Below, piece by piece: positions 1-5,387 of a DNA stretch of 5,556 bases. The DNA is taken from positions 1 through 5,556 of the forward strand of contig JAAFHI010000282.1 of NCBI GenBank assembly GCA_013298335.1, read 5' to 3'. Each line of letters opens with the position of its first letter. Positions within the stretch are counted from its first letter, which is position 1. The DNA is from Actinomycetota bacterium (GTDB lineage: Bacteria; Acidobacteriota; Blastocatellia; Chloracidobacteriales; Chloracidobacteriaceae). The notes under the pieces were generated by a model that ran no database searches, had not been told where the DNA came from, and saw only the letters and a program-made list of their open reading frames with translations. The position numbers and the translations under genes are program-made.

Positions 1-295
1 CCATTCTGACGACTTCCGTCACGTTCCATTTCGGGAAGTGATGGCGGACGATGTCGGCGGCGCTCTTGGCCCAGAAGCGCGGCGGCTGGAGGTGGTCGTC
101 GTTCACTTCGGAAAAGTTTGTATCGACCATTCCGAAACTGCGTGGAATCGCAATCTGCTGCTCGGCGACCGCGATGACGATGCACTCAAGGGTTTCAGGG
201 AAACCGGCGTTTACGAGGTCGGCAATCGCTCCGAAGCTGGTGTGCGAACCATCGGTTGCGATGAGGATTCTGGCGATAGGAGAAGCGGTAAGCAT
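1..295 (-). CDS. Universal stress protein (UspA family), C-terminus cut by window edge
   Basis: The minus strand is open from an ATG at 295 to the window edge, giving 98 codons of an incomplete gene. The N-terminus (MLTASPIARILIATDGSHTS) has the classic UspA first beta strand followed by the conserved Asp (D15) and Gly-Ser that open the nucleotide-binding alpha/beta fold. A second strand (about residues 37-43, ECIVIAV) follows, and near residues 76-98 there is a helix-strand unit with an FPKW segment typical of this family. UspA domains are usually 140-160 residues, so roughly a third is missing, including the glycine-rich ATP-binding motif that would show whether it binds ATP. The start is secured by a perfect AAAGGAGG Shine-Dalgarno site 8 nt upstream. 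It is divergent from the aldo/keto reductase. These proteins are cytoplasmic and act in stress survival; the specific role here is unknown. Confidence 0.85.
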   Translation of the reverse strand, partial: MLTASPIARILIATDGSHTSFGAIADLVNAGFPETLECIVIAVAEQQIAIPRSFGMVDTNFSEVNDDHLQPPRFWAKSAADIVRHHFPKWNVTEVVRM

Positions 296-303
296 GATCG
301 TGA

Positions 304-311
304 CCTCCTTT
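304..311 (-). promoter_or_regulatory. Ribosome binding site of the universal stress protein
   Basis: AAAGGAGG on the minus strand lies 8 nt before the ATG at 295. It is a perfect match to the anti-Shine-Dalgarno sequence, the strongest ribosome binding site in the window, and it decides the start codon. It suggests the stress protein can be made at a high level. Confidence 0.85.
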
Positions 312-360
312 AGGGAGAAATGCTTCCTGGTTTCAATATATACCTCCGGCGGCGAAAACG

Positions 361-374
361 TTCGGGGAAAATTC
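361..374 (+). repeat. 14-nt direct repeat, copy 1 (TTCGGGGAAAATTC)
   Basis: TTCGGGGAAAATTC occurs here, between the two divergent genes, and again exactly at 1622-1635 in the non-coding region before the cyclase gene. A similar core (TTCGGGGGAAAAT) is at 4641-4653, where it holds the response regulator's ribosome binding site. It may be a shared regulatory site or chance. Confidence 0.45.
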
Positions 375-437
375 ATTTCGTGCCGGTCCGGAATCAAGTA
401 CAAGACGGTGGCGTCCGGTTTGGGCGCGACTTTCACC

Positions 438-444
438 AAGGAAA
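438..444 (+). promoter_or_regulatory. Ribosome binding site of the aldo/keto reductase
   Basis: AAGGAAA lies 7 nt before the ATG at 451. This spacing selects ATG 451 over an in-frame TTG at 445, which would sit only 1 nt from the site. Confidence 0.65.
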
Positions 445-450
445 TTGAAC

Positions 451-1476
451 ATGCGTTACAAATTGCTCGGAAAATCGGGTCTGCGGGTGGCTGAAATCTC
501 GCTCGGCGTCATGGGATTCGGCAAGGACTGGGAATGGGGCGCGTCGAAGAAGGAAAGCCGGAAGATTTTCGACGCCTATGCCGAGGCGGGCGGGAATTTC
601 ATCGACACGGCGAATTTCTACACCAAGGGCACGAGCGAGAAGTTCGTCGGCGAATTCGTCGCCGATGACCGCGACCGCTGGGTTGTCGCCACCAAATACT
701 CGCTCGACATGGGCAACGGCGATCCGAACCTGAGCGGCAACCACCGCAAAAACATGGTGCAGGCCGTCGAGGCGAGCCTGAAGCGGATGAACACTGACTA
801 CATCGACCTGCTCTGGCTGCACATCTGGGATTTCACGACGCCGGTGGATGAACTGATGCGCGCGTTTGATGACCTCGTCCGGCAGGGGAAGATTCTCTAC
901 GCCGGGATTTCCGACACACCCGCGTGGATCGTCGCCCACGCCAACACGGTCGCCGACCTGCGTGGATGGACGCCCTTCGTCGGCCTTCAGATCGAATACT
1001 CCCTCCGCGAACGCACCGTCGAGCGCGACCTGCTTCCGATGGCGAAACACTTCGACATCGGCGTCGCCGCGTGGAGTCCGCTCGGGGGCGGCGTGCTGAC
1101 CGGCAAATACAACGATCTCGCCGAAGGTTCCGCCGCGCCGGGACGTCTGAAAAATACCCAGGAACGCGACCGGGCCATCGCCGCCGTCGTGGTCGAAGTC
1201 GCAAAGGAAGTCGAACGTTCGCCCGCGCAGGTCGCGATCAACTGGCTCCGGCAGCAGTCGCAGGTCGTGATTCCAATTATCGGTGCGACCAAACTCGACC
1301 AGTTGAAGGACAACCTCGCCTGCCTCGACTTCACCCTCTCGCCGGAGCAGATGGCCCGGCTCAACGAGGTGAGCGCGGTCGAACCCGGCTTCCCGAACCG
1401 GTTTTTACATGCCGAAACCGTCCAGAAGTTCGCCTTCGGCGGCGCGCTGGCCAAAATCGACAATCACCGGCGTTGA
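451..1476 (+). CDS. Aldo/keto reductase family oxidoreductase
   Basis: A 341-residue protein of usual length for the large bacterial aldo/keto reductase branch, (beta/alpha)8-barrel enzymes that reduce aldehydes or ketones with NADPH in the cytoplasm. All four catalytic residues are visible: D52 (NFIDTANFY), Y57 in the same segment, K82 (VVATKYS) and H124 (LLWLHIWD). The opening MRYKLLGKSGLRVAEISLGV is the family's usual first strand. A cofactor-binding segment, IPIIGATKLDQLKDNL, starts at residue 274. The protein is complete, with no frameshift. The substrate cannot be told from sequence; relatives act on sugars, methylglyoxal and xenobiotic carbonyls, or are annotated as potassium-channel beta-like. 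It is divergent from the stress protein, which would fit detoxification of reactive carbonyls, but that is inference. A heptamer repeat array begins on the base after its TGA. Confidence 0.93.
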   Translation: MRYKLLGKSGLRVAEISLGVMGFGKDWEWGASKKESRKIFDAYAEAGGNFIDTANFYTKGTSEKFVGEFVADDRDRWVVATKYSLDMGNGDPNLSGNHRKNMVQAVEASLKRMNTDYIDLLWLHIWDFTTPVDELMRAFDDLVRQGKILYAGISDTPAWIVAHANTVADLRGWTPFVGLQIEYSLRERTVERDLLPMAKHFDIGVAAWSPLGGGVLTGKYNDLAEGSAAPGRLKNTQERDRAIAAVVVEVAKEVERSPAQVAINWLRQQSQVVIPIIGATKLDQLKDNLACLDFTLSPEQMARLNEVSAVEPGFPNRFLHAETVQKFAFGGALAKIDNHRR

Positions 1477-1585
1477 AAGGATGAAGGATGAAGGATGAAG
1501 GATGAAGGATGAAGGATGAAGGATGAAGGATGAAGGATGAAGGATGAAGGATGAAGGATGAAGGATGAAGGATGAAGGATGAAGG
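1477..1585 (+). repeat. Heptamer tandem array, 15 perfect copies of AAGGATG plus AAGG
   Basis: Fifteen uninterrupted, identical copies of AAGGATG cover 1477-1581 (105 bp), followed by a partial AAGG. The array starts immediately after the reductase stop codon. Perfect identity of all copies implies recent expansion or homogenisation by slipped-strand mispairing. Heptameric short tandem repeats are known in intergenic DNA of filamentous cyanobacteria (STRR sequences) and similar ones occur in other bacteria. No unique spacers are present, so it is not a CRISPR array. It pairs with four inverted copies at 1675-1702. Confidence 0.98.
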
Positions 1586-1617
1586 GAAAGTTATGATTGG
1601 TGAATTTTGAGTTTTTC

Positions 1618-1645
1618 GGAATTCGGGGAAAATTCCTTATTTTTT
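1618..1645 (+). terminator. Weak candidate intrinsic terminator after the aldo/keto reductase
   Basis: GGAATT (1618-1623) and AATTCC (1631-1636) form a 6-bp stem with a 7-nt loop, followed directly by TTATTTTTT (1637-1645). The order of stem then T-tract is right for an intrinsic terminator, but the stem is short and AT-rich. A competing stem, GGGAAAA (1626-1632) with TTTTCCC (1642-1648), uses the T-tract. It could separate reductase transcription from the cyclase operon. Confidence 0.35.
1622..1635 (+). repeat. 14-nt direct repeat, copy 2 (TTCGGGGAAAATTC)
   Basis: Exact second copy of the sequence at 361-374, lying in the AT-rich interval between the two heptamer arrays and overlapping the candidate terminator hairpin. 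Confidence 0.45.
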
Positions 1646-1674
1646 CCCAAGTTCAACATTTGAAACGACTTTTT

Positions 1675-1702
1675 CATCCTTCATCCTTCATCCTTCATCC
1701 TT
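1675..1702 (+). repeat. Inverted heptamer array, 4 perfect copies of CATCCTT
   Basis: Four identical tandem copies of CATCCTT, the exact reverse complement of the AAGGATG unit at 1477-1581, separated from it by an 89-bp AT-rich interval (1586-1674). In single-stranded DNA or RNA the 28 nt can form a perfect duplex with any four consecutive units of the forward array, so 12 registers are possible. Confidence 0.97.
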
Positions 1703-1707
1703 TGGCA

Positions 1708-1737
1708 TTGTCGCGCGGTACGGCGATTCGCTATTTT
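1708..1737 (+). promoter_or_regulatory. Possible sigma70-type promoter of the cyclase operon
   Basis: TTGTCG (1708-1713) and TATTTT (1732-1737) are separated by 18 nt and lie about 50 nt before the cyclase ATG. Both hexamers differ from consensus (TTGACA/TATAAT) at two positions. It is the best promoter-like pair I see in the 308-bp region before the cyclase gene, placed just beyond the inverted heptamers. The call is weak without expression data. Confidence 0.3.
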
Positions 1738-1768
1738 TGCGGTTTCGTCCGTACCGCCATCGTTTTTC

Positions 1769-1776
1769 AGAGGAAG
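1769..1776 (+). promoter_or_regulatory. Ribosome binding site of squalene-hopene cyclase
   Basis: AGAGGAAG lies 8 nt before the ATG at 1785. It picks this ATG over an in-frame TTG at 1737, which has no such site and would add 16 residues unlike the family's N-terminus. Confidence 0.75.
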
Positions 1777-1784
1777 TTTTTCGG

Positions 1785-3761
1785 ATGTCCAGTTTTCAGA
1801 AGTTGTACCCGATGCCGATTGTCGAATCGCGCGTCCCGCTCGCGGTCCGTTCCGTCCGTCCGGCCCCCGCTTCGAAGGAATCGGTCGCGGCGACCATCGA
1901 ACGCTCGCACCACTACCTGCTTGAAAAGCAGTATCCAGAGGGCTACTGGTGGGCCGAACTCGAAGCCAACGTCACGTTGACCGCCGAGTATGTCTTTCTG
2001 CACAAGATTCTCGGCACCGACGGCCCCCGCGCCGCGCAGATGGCGAAAATTCGCACCTATCTGCGGAAGGAACAGCGCGAACACGGTGGCTGGGAACTCT
2101 TTTTCGGTGACGGCGGCGAAATCTCCACCAGCATCGAAGCCTACTTCGCGTTGAAAATTCTCGGCGACTCGCCCGACGACCCGCACATGAAAAAGGCGCG
2201 GGAGTTCATTCTGGCGCGGGGCGGCGTCACCAAGGCGCGCATTTTCACGAAAATCCACCTCGCGCTGTTCGGGGCGTTCCCGTGGGAAGGCTGCCCGACC
2301 ATGCCGCCGTGGATCATGCTGCTGCCCGACTGGTTTCCCTTCACGATTTACGAACTCGCGAGCTGGGCGCGGAGTTCGACCGTGCCGCTGCTTATCGTCT
2401 GCGACAAGAAGCCGGTGACGACACTGCCCAACGGCCACGTTGACGAGCTGTACGCAGAGGGGCGGGCCGCCGCGAATCTTGCCATACCCAATCCGGCGGG
2501 GACCTTTTCGCTCGGCGGGGCCTTCATCGGCGTCGATAAAACATTGAAACTGATGGAGAAATACAACTTTTCTCCGCGCAAGGAAGAGGCGCTCGCGCTG
2601 GCCGAAAAGTGGACCGTCGAGCATCAGGACGAAAGCGGCGACTGGGGCGGCATCATCCCGGCCATGCTCAATTCGCTGCTCGGGCTGCACTGCCGGGGCT
2701 ACAAACCGGACCATCCGGTGATGAAAAAGGGCCTCGACGCGGTGGACAAGTTCTGCATCGAGACCGACGAGGATTTCCACACTCAGCCCTGCGTCTCGCC
2801 CGTCTGGGACACCGGCCTGATGATTCTCGCCATGCTCGATTCGGGGATGGCCCCCGACCATCCGGCGCTCGTCAAGGCAGGCGAATGGCTCATTGAAAAG
2901 CAGATTTTCCGCGACGGCGACTGGAAGTTCAAAAACAAGACCGGTCCGCAGGGCGGCTGGGCGTTCGAGTTCTGGAACGATTTCTTCCCCGACACCGACG
3001 ACACGAGCGTCGTCATCATGGCGCTCGACCGGCTCAAGCTGAAAAACGAGGAAGACAAAAAGCGCCGCTTGAAGGCCGCGACCGAGTGGGTGCTGTCGAT
3101 GCAGTGCAAGGGCGGCGGCTGGGGCGCGTTCGATGTCGACAACGACATGGAAATCCTCAACGAGATTCCCTACGGCGATCTGAAGGCCATGGTCGACCCG
3201 CCGACGGCGGATTTGACCGGGCATGTGCTTGAAATGCTTGGAGTTACGAAATACCCCGCGCCGCAGGAGAAGATTGACCGGGCGGTGGCGTTCATCCGCA
3301 AGAAGCAGGAACACGAAGGCTGCTGGTGGGGACGCTGGGGGGTCAACTACATCTACGGCACGCACATGGTCATCTGCGGCCTCGTCGCGCTCGGGCTCGA
3401 CCCGCGCGAGGCATACATCATGCACGCGACCCAGTGGCTCAATTCCTGCCAGAACGAAGACGGCGGCTGGGGCGAAACCTGCCTGAGCTACGGCGACCGC
3501 AACCTGATGGGACAGGGTAAAAGCACCGCGTCGCAGACCGCGTGGGCGGTGCTCGGGCTGATCGCGGGGGGCGAAGGGAAGTCGGAATGCGTACGGCGCG
3601 GCATCGAATACCTCGTCACGACGCAGAACGACGACGGAAGCTGGACCGAGCCGGAGTACACCGGAACGGGCTTCCCGAATCACTTCTACATGAACTACCA
3701 CTTTTACCGGAACTACTTCCCGCTGATGGCTTTGGGGCGTTTCCGGGAATTCGCGAAGTAA
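1785..3761 (+). CDS. shc: Squalene-hopene cyclase
   Basis: A 658-residue class II triterpene cyclase, usual length for the family. It cyclises squalene to hopene and/or diplopterol at the cytoplasmic membrane. The catalytic DXDD motif is D403-T-D-D406 (FFPDTDDTS), not the DCTAE motif of oxidosqualene cyclases, so squalene is the expected substrate. QW repeats (QxxxGxW) start at residues 49, 97, 281, 440, 508, 556 and 614. From memory of the Alicyclobacillus enzyme, a constant offset of 29 maps its active-site residues: W312 to W341 (SPVWDT), F365 to F394, D374/D376 to D403/D405, Y420 to F449 (Phe is common here), H451 to H480, W489 to W518, and F601, F605, Y609, Y612 to F630, F634, Y638, Y641 near the C-terminus. 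The gene looks intact and active. It is first in a likely operon with a CruF-like gene and a response regulator, and is bracketed by two inverted-repeat arrays. No squalene-forming genes are in the window. Confidence 0.97.
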   Translation: MSSFQKLYPMPIVESRVPLAVRSVRPAPASKESVAATIERSHHYLLEKQYPEGYWWAELEANVTLTAEYVFLHKILGTDGPRAAQMAKIRTYLRKEQREHGGWELFFGDGGEISTSIEAYFALKILGDSPDDPHMKKAREFILARGGVTKARIFTKIHLALFGAFPWEGCPTMPPWIMLLPDWFPFTIYELASWARSSTVPLLIVCDKKPVTTLPNGHVDELYAEGRAAANLAIPNPAGTFSLGGAFIGVDKTLKLMEKYNFSPRKEEALALAEKWTVEHQDESGDWGGIIPAMLNSLLGLHCRGYKPDHPVMKKGLDAVDKFCIETDEDFHTQPCVSPVWDTGLMILAMLDSGMAPDHPALVKAGEWLIEKQIFRDGDWKFKNKTGPQGGWAFEFWNDFFPDTDDTSVVIMALDRLKLKNEEDKKRRLKAATEWVLSMQCKGGGWGAFDVDNDMEILNEIPYGDLKAMVDPPTADLTGHVLEMLGVTKYPAPQEKIDRAVAFIRKKQEHEGCWWGRWGVNYIYGTHMVICGLVALGLDPREAYIMHATQWLNSCQNEDGGWGETCLSYGDRNLMGQGKSTASQTAWAVLGLIAGGEGKSECVRRGIEYLVTTQNDDGSWTEPEYTGTGFPNHFYMNYHFYRNYFPLMALGRFREFAK

Positions 3762-3766
3762 GGAAA

Positions 3767-3835
3767 GAACACGAAGGCACAAAGACACGAAGTCACAAAG
3801 AATGAAAAACTTCGTGCCTTTGTGTCTTTGTGTTC
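3767..3835 (+). repeat. 8-nt periodic inverted repeat forming a 26-bp stem-loop
   Basis: Left arm 3767-3792 and right arm 3810-3835 pair over 26 positions, with a 17-nt loop. As RNA this gives 23 Watson-Crick pairs, two G-U pairs and one A-C mismatch. The left side is four tandem octamers of form NCACRAAG (3769-3800, ACACGAAG/GCACAAAG/ACACGAAG/TCACAAAG) and the right side holds the complementary series. Arrays of this CACAAAG/CACGAAG type recur in intergenic DNA of many bacterial genomes. It fills most of the 85-bp gap between the cyclase and the next gene and has no T-tract after it, so a mobile or structural repeat, or an mRNA stability or attenuation element, is more likely than an intrinsic terminator. 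Confidence 0.9.
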
Positions 3836-3846
3836 AAAGAGAATCC

Positions 3847-4668
3847 ATGACCGACATCCCCCGCCTACTCCTCGGCACGCTGACCAACCGGCCCTACGTT
3901 TTTGCGTTTCTGGTGGTCTACCTATTTCTGGCGATTTCGAAAATCGGCTGGCGGCGGACGCTCGTCTACACGGTGATGGCCTACGTCATCGCGTGGGCCT
4001 GCGAGTGGAGTTCGGTGCATAACGGTTTCCCGTTCGGGTTGTACTACTACATCGACAAGACGAGTCACCTCGAACTGTGGGTGGCGGGCGTCCCGTTTTT
4101 CGATTCGCTCTCGTTCGCGTTTCTGTCCTACGTGAGCTACGAACTGGCGGTGATTCTGCGGTCGCCGGTCCGGTTCGGCGCGGGGACGCCCGGCTTCGTC
4201 GCCGTGGCGGAAACCGCCGCGATTCGCGGTTCGTGGATGACGACGGTCTATGCTGGAATCCTGATGACGTTTCTCGACATCGTCATCGACCCGCTCTCGC
4301 TTCAGGGCGACCGCTGGTTTCTGGGGAAAATCTACTACTACCCGAACGGCGGCCAGCATTTCGGCGTCACGATCACCAATTACATCGGCTGGTTTTCCCT
4401 GAGCGTCTTCATTTCGCGGGCATTTCTGCTGGTCGAGCGGTTTTTTCTCGCGAAATGGCCCGTGAAAGGCTTCGAATTTCCCTTCAAGGCGATTGCTCCG
4501 ATCGGTTTGTACTTCGGAATTTTAGGTTTCAACTTGACGATGACCTTCCGAATCGGCGAAATAACGATGGGCTGGTCGAGCGCGTTTCTCGTCATCCTTT
4601 TGATTCTGCTCGTGTTCCAGCATCTCAACTCGCCCTACCGTTCGGGGGAAAATACCAATGAGCGATGA
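3847..4668 (+). CDS. CruF-like carotenoid biosynthesis family membrane protein (DUF422)
   Basis: A 273-residue polytopic membrane protein with about seven hydrophobic segments (roughly residues 17-31, 38-52, 88-104, 131-147, 179-199, 216-234, 246-257). It matches the carotenoid-synthesis/DUF422 family through the EWSSVHNGFPFGLYYY block (residues 53-68), GVPFFDSLSFAF (81-92), DIVIDPLSL (144-152) and the FGVTITNYIGW block (172-182). The characterised member CruF is a gamma-carotene 1',2'-hydratase that adds water to a terminal isoprenoid double bond. Here the gene follows squalene-hopene cyclase and overlaps the response regulator by 11 bp, so its substrate may be a triterpenoid rather than a carotenoid; this is inference. 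An in-frame ATG at 3802 lies in the loop of the repeat hairpin and would add 15 repeat-encoded residues. I chose ATG 3847, which has a weak AAAGAGAA site (3836-3843) just outside the stem. Confidence 0.82.
   Translation: MTDIPRLLLGTLTNRPYVFAFLVVYLFLAISKIGWRRTLVYTVMAYVIAWACEWSSVHNGFPFGLYYYIDKTSHLELWVAGVPFFDSLSFAFLSYVSYELAVILRSPVRFGAGTPGFVAVAETAAIRGSWMTTVYAGILMTFLDIVIDPLSLQGDRWFLGKIYYYPNGGQHFGVTITNYIGWFSLSVFISRAFLLVERFFLAKWPVKGFEFPFKAIAPIGLYFGILGFNLTMTFRIGEITMGWSSAFLVILLILLVFQHLNSPYRSGENTNER
4644..4650 (+). promoter_or_regulatory. Ribosome binding site of the response regulator
   Basis: GGGGGAA lies inside the 3' end of the DUF422 gene, 7 nt before ATG 4658. The response regulator can therefore be translated from the same mRNA, with reinitiation after the upstream stop at 4666-4668 as an added route. 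Confidence 0.6.
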
Positions 4669-5305
4669 CGTTCGCATCCGGGTACTGGTCGCAGACGATC
4701 ACGAAATCGTCCGCGAGGGGCTGGTTGCCATCATTTCCCGCCAGAAGGAATTCGTCGTGGTCGCCGAGGCGGCCAACGGGCAGATCGCCGTCGAGGAATT
4801 CCGTCGGCTTCGGCCCGACATCGTCATTCTCGACATCAACATGCCGGTGATGGACGGCGTTCGGGCCACCCAGACCATCCGAAGCGAGTTCCCCGACGCG
4901 AAAATCATCGTTTTGAGCGCGCTGGCGGGCGATGAAGACATCTTTCAGGCCCTCCAGGCCGGCGCGCGGACCTATTTGTTCAAGGATACGCTGGCGAAAA
5001 CGCTCACCGAGACGATTCGGGCGGTACTCGTGGGCGCGCGGCCCCTTCCGCCCGAGGTCGCCGAACGCCTCGCCCAGCGGTCGTTCATGTCGGACCTCAC
5101 GCCGCGCGAACTCGACGTCCTCCGGCTGATGAGCCGCGGACGGGGAAATCGCGAAATCGGCGAGGAACTCAACCTCACCGAAGGCACGGTCAAGGGCTAC
5201 GTGAGCACCATTCTCGACAAGCTGAATGCCGCCGACCGGACCCAGGCCGTGTTGCTCGCCCTCCAGCGCGGGCTGATTCACCTCGATTTGAAAAGCGGCG
5301 ACTAA
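4658..5305 (+). CDS. NarL/FixJ-type response regulator with LuxR-type HTH
   Basis: A 215-residue two-component response regulator of standard length. The receiver domain (about residues 7-122) has the acidic pair D13-D14, phosphoacceptor D59 (VILDINMPVMDG), switch Ser S87 (IIVLSAL) and conserved Lys K109 (YLFKD), so it should be phosphorylated by a histidine kinase. The C-terminal GerE/LuxR DNA-binding domain spans about 146-208, starting LTPRELDVLRLMSRG, with recognition helix around TEGTVKGYVSTILDKL (174-189). It acts in the cytoplasm as a DNA-binding regulator. It overlaps the DUF422 gene by 11 bp in another frame, so it is very likely in the same operon as shc. No partner kinase is in the window. 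It may regulate its own operon, but no operator can be assigned. Confidence 0.95.
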   Translation: MSDDVRIRVLVADDHEIVREGLVAIISRQKEFVVVAEAANGQIAVEEFRRLRPDIVILDINMPVMDGVRATQTIRSEFPDAKIIVLSALAGDEDIFQALQAGARTYLFKDTLAKTLTETIRAVLVGARPLPPEVAERLAQRSFMSDLTPRELDVLRLMSRGRGNREIGEELNLTEGTVKGYVSTILDKLNAADRTQAVLLALQRGLIHLDLKSGD

Positions 5306-5307
5306 CC

Positions 5308-5337
5308 ACCGGGCCGCATCGACGGTCGGCCTCCGGT
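5308..5337 (+). terminator. GC-rich hairpin after the response regulator, no T-tract
   Basis: ACCGG (5308-5312) pairs with CCGGT (5333-5337) and GCCG (5313-5316) with CGGC (5327-5330), giving 9 bp with a 2-nt bulge and a 10-nt loop. It begins 3 nt after the stop codon. No run of T follows, so it is not a standard intrinsic terminator. It may stabilise the 3' end or be chance in GC-rich DNA. Confidence 0.25.
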
Positions 5338-5356
5338 ATGGCAACGTAGGACTTTC

Positions 5357-5370
5357 GTTCGATTCCGAAC
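5357..5370. repeat. Short inverted repeat GTTCG-ATTC-CGAAC upstream of the last gene
   Basis: A perfect 5-bp inverted repeat with a 4-nt centre, 17 nt before the ATG at 5388. It could be an operator half-site pair or a small hairpin in the leader. The loop resembles a tRNA T-loop, but no tRNA fold surrounds it. Short palindromes like this arise often by chance. Confidence 0.2.
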
Positions 5371-5387
5371 ATTTCCGGTTGTCCGCC

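Larger units (their letters stand above)
296..450. promoter_or_regulatory. Divergent intergenic region between stress protein and aldo/keto reductase
   Basis: This 155-bp spacer separates two divergently oriented genes and so must hold both promoters. The only AT-rich island is around 331-342 (TTTCAATATATA). It could give a -10-like TATATT on the minus strand, but I see no convincing -35 partner at the right distance on either strand. A 14-nt sequence at 361-374 recurs exactly upstream of the cyclase gene. No RNA gene or small ORF with a ribosome binding site was found here. Confidence 0.4.

Noticed and set aside
38..494. Plus-strand open frames over the left edge and the divergent spacer
   Set aside because: They are antisense to the universal stress protein, which has a perfect Shine-Dalgarno site and a clear UspA N-terminus, and they show no family features.
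433..1050. A minus-strand open frame antisense to the aldo/keto reductase
   Set aside because: The plus-strand reductase has all four catalytic residues. The antisense product looks like nothing known and has no ribosome binding site.
1477..1702. CRISPR array
   Set aside because: The units are 7 nt and directly abutting, with no unique spacers and no cas genes nearby.
1597..1980. Plus-strand open frame through the inverted heptamers into the cyclase gene
   Set aside because: It is repeat-derived (Ser/Pro/Phe/Ile/Leu/His-rich from CATCCTT) and runs out of frame through the start of the cyclase.
1767..3788. A minus-strand open frame of over 670 codons antisense to the cyclase gene
   Set aside because: It mirrors the coding strand's GC-rich third positions, has no recognisable domain, and would lie over a gene whose product and catalytic motifs are certain.
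5306..5387. tRNA-like sequence around GTTCGATTCC (5357-5366)
   Set aside because: The T-loop-like motif is present, but the flanking 5-bp T stem has a C-C mismatch, and no acceptor, D or anticodon arms can be drawn.
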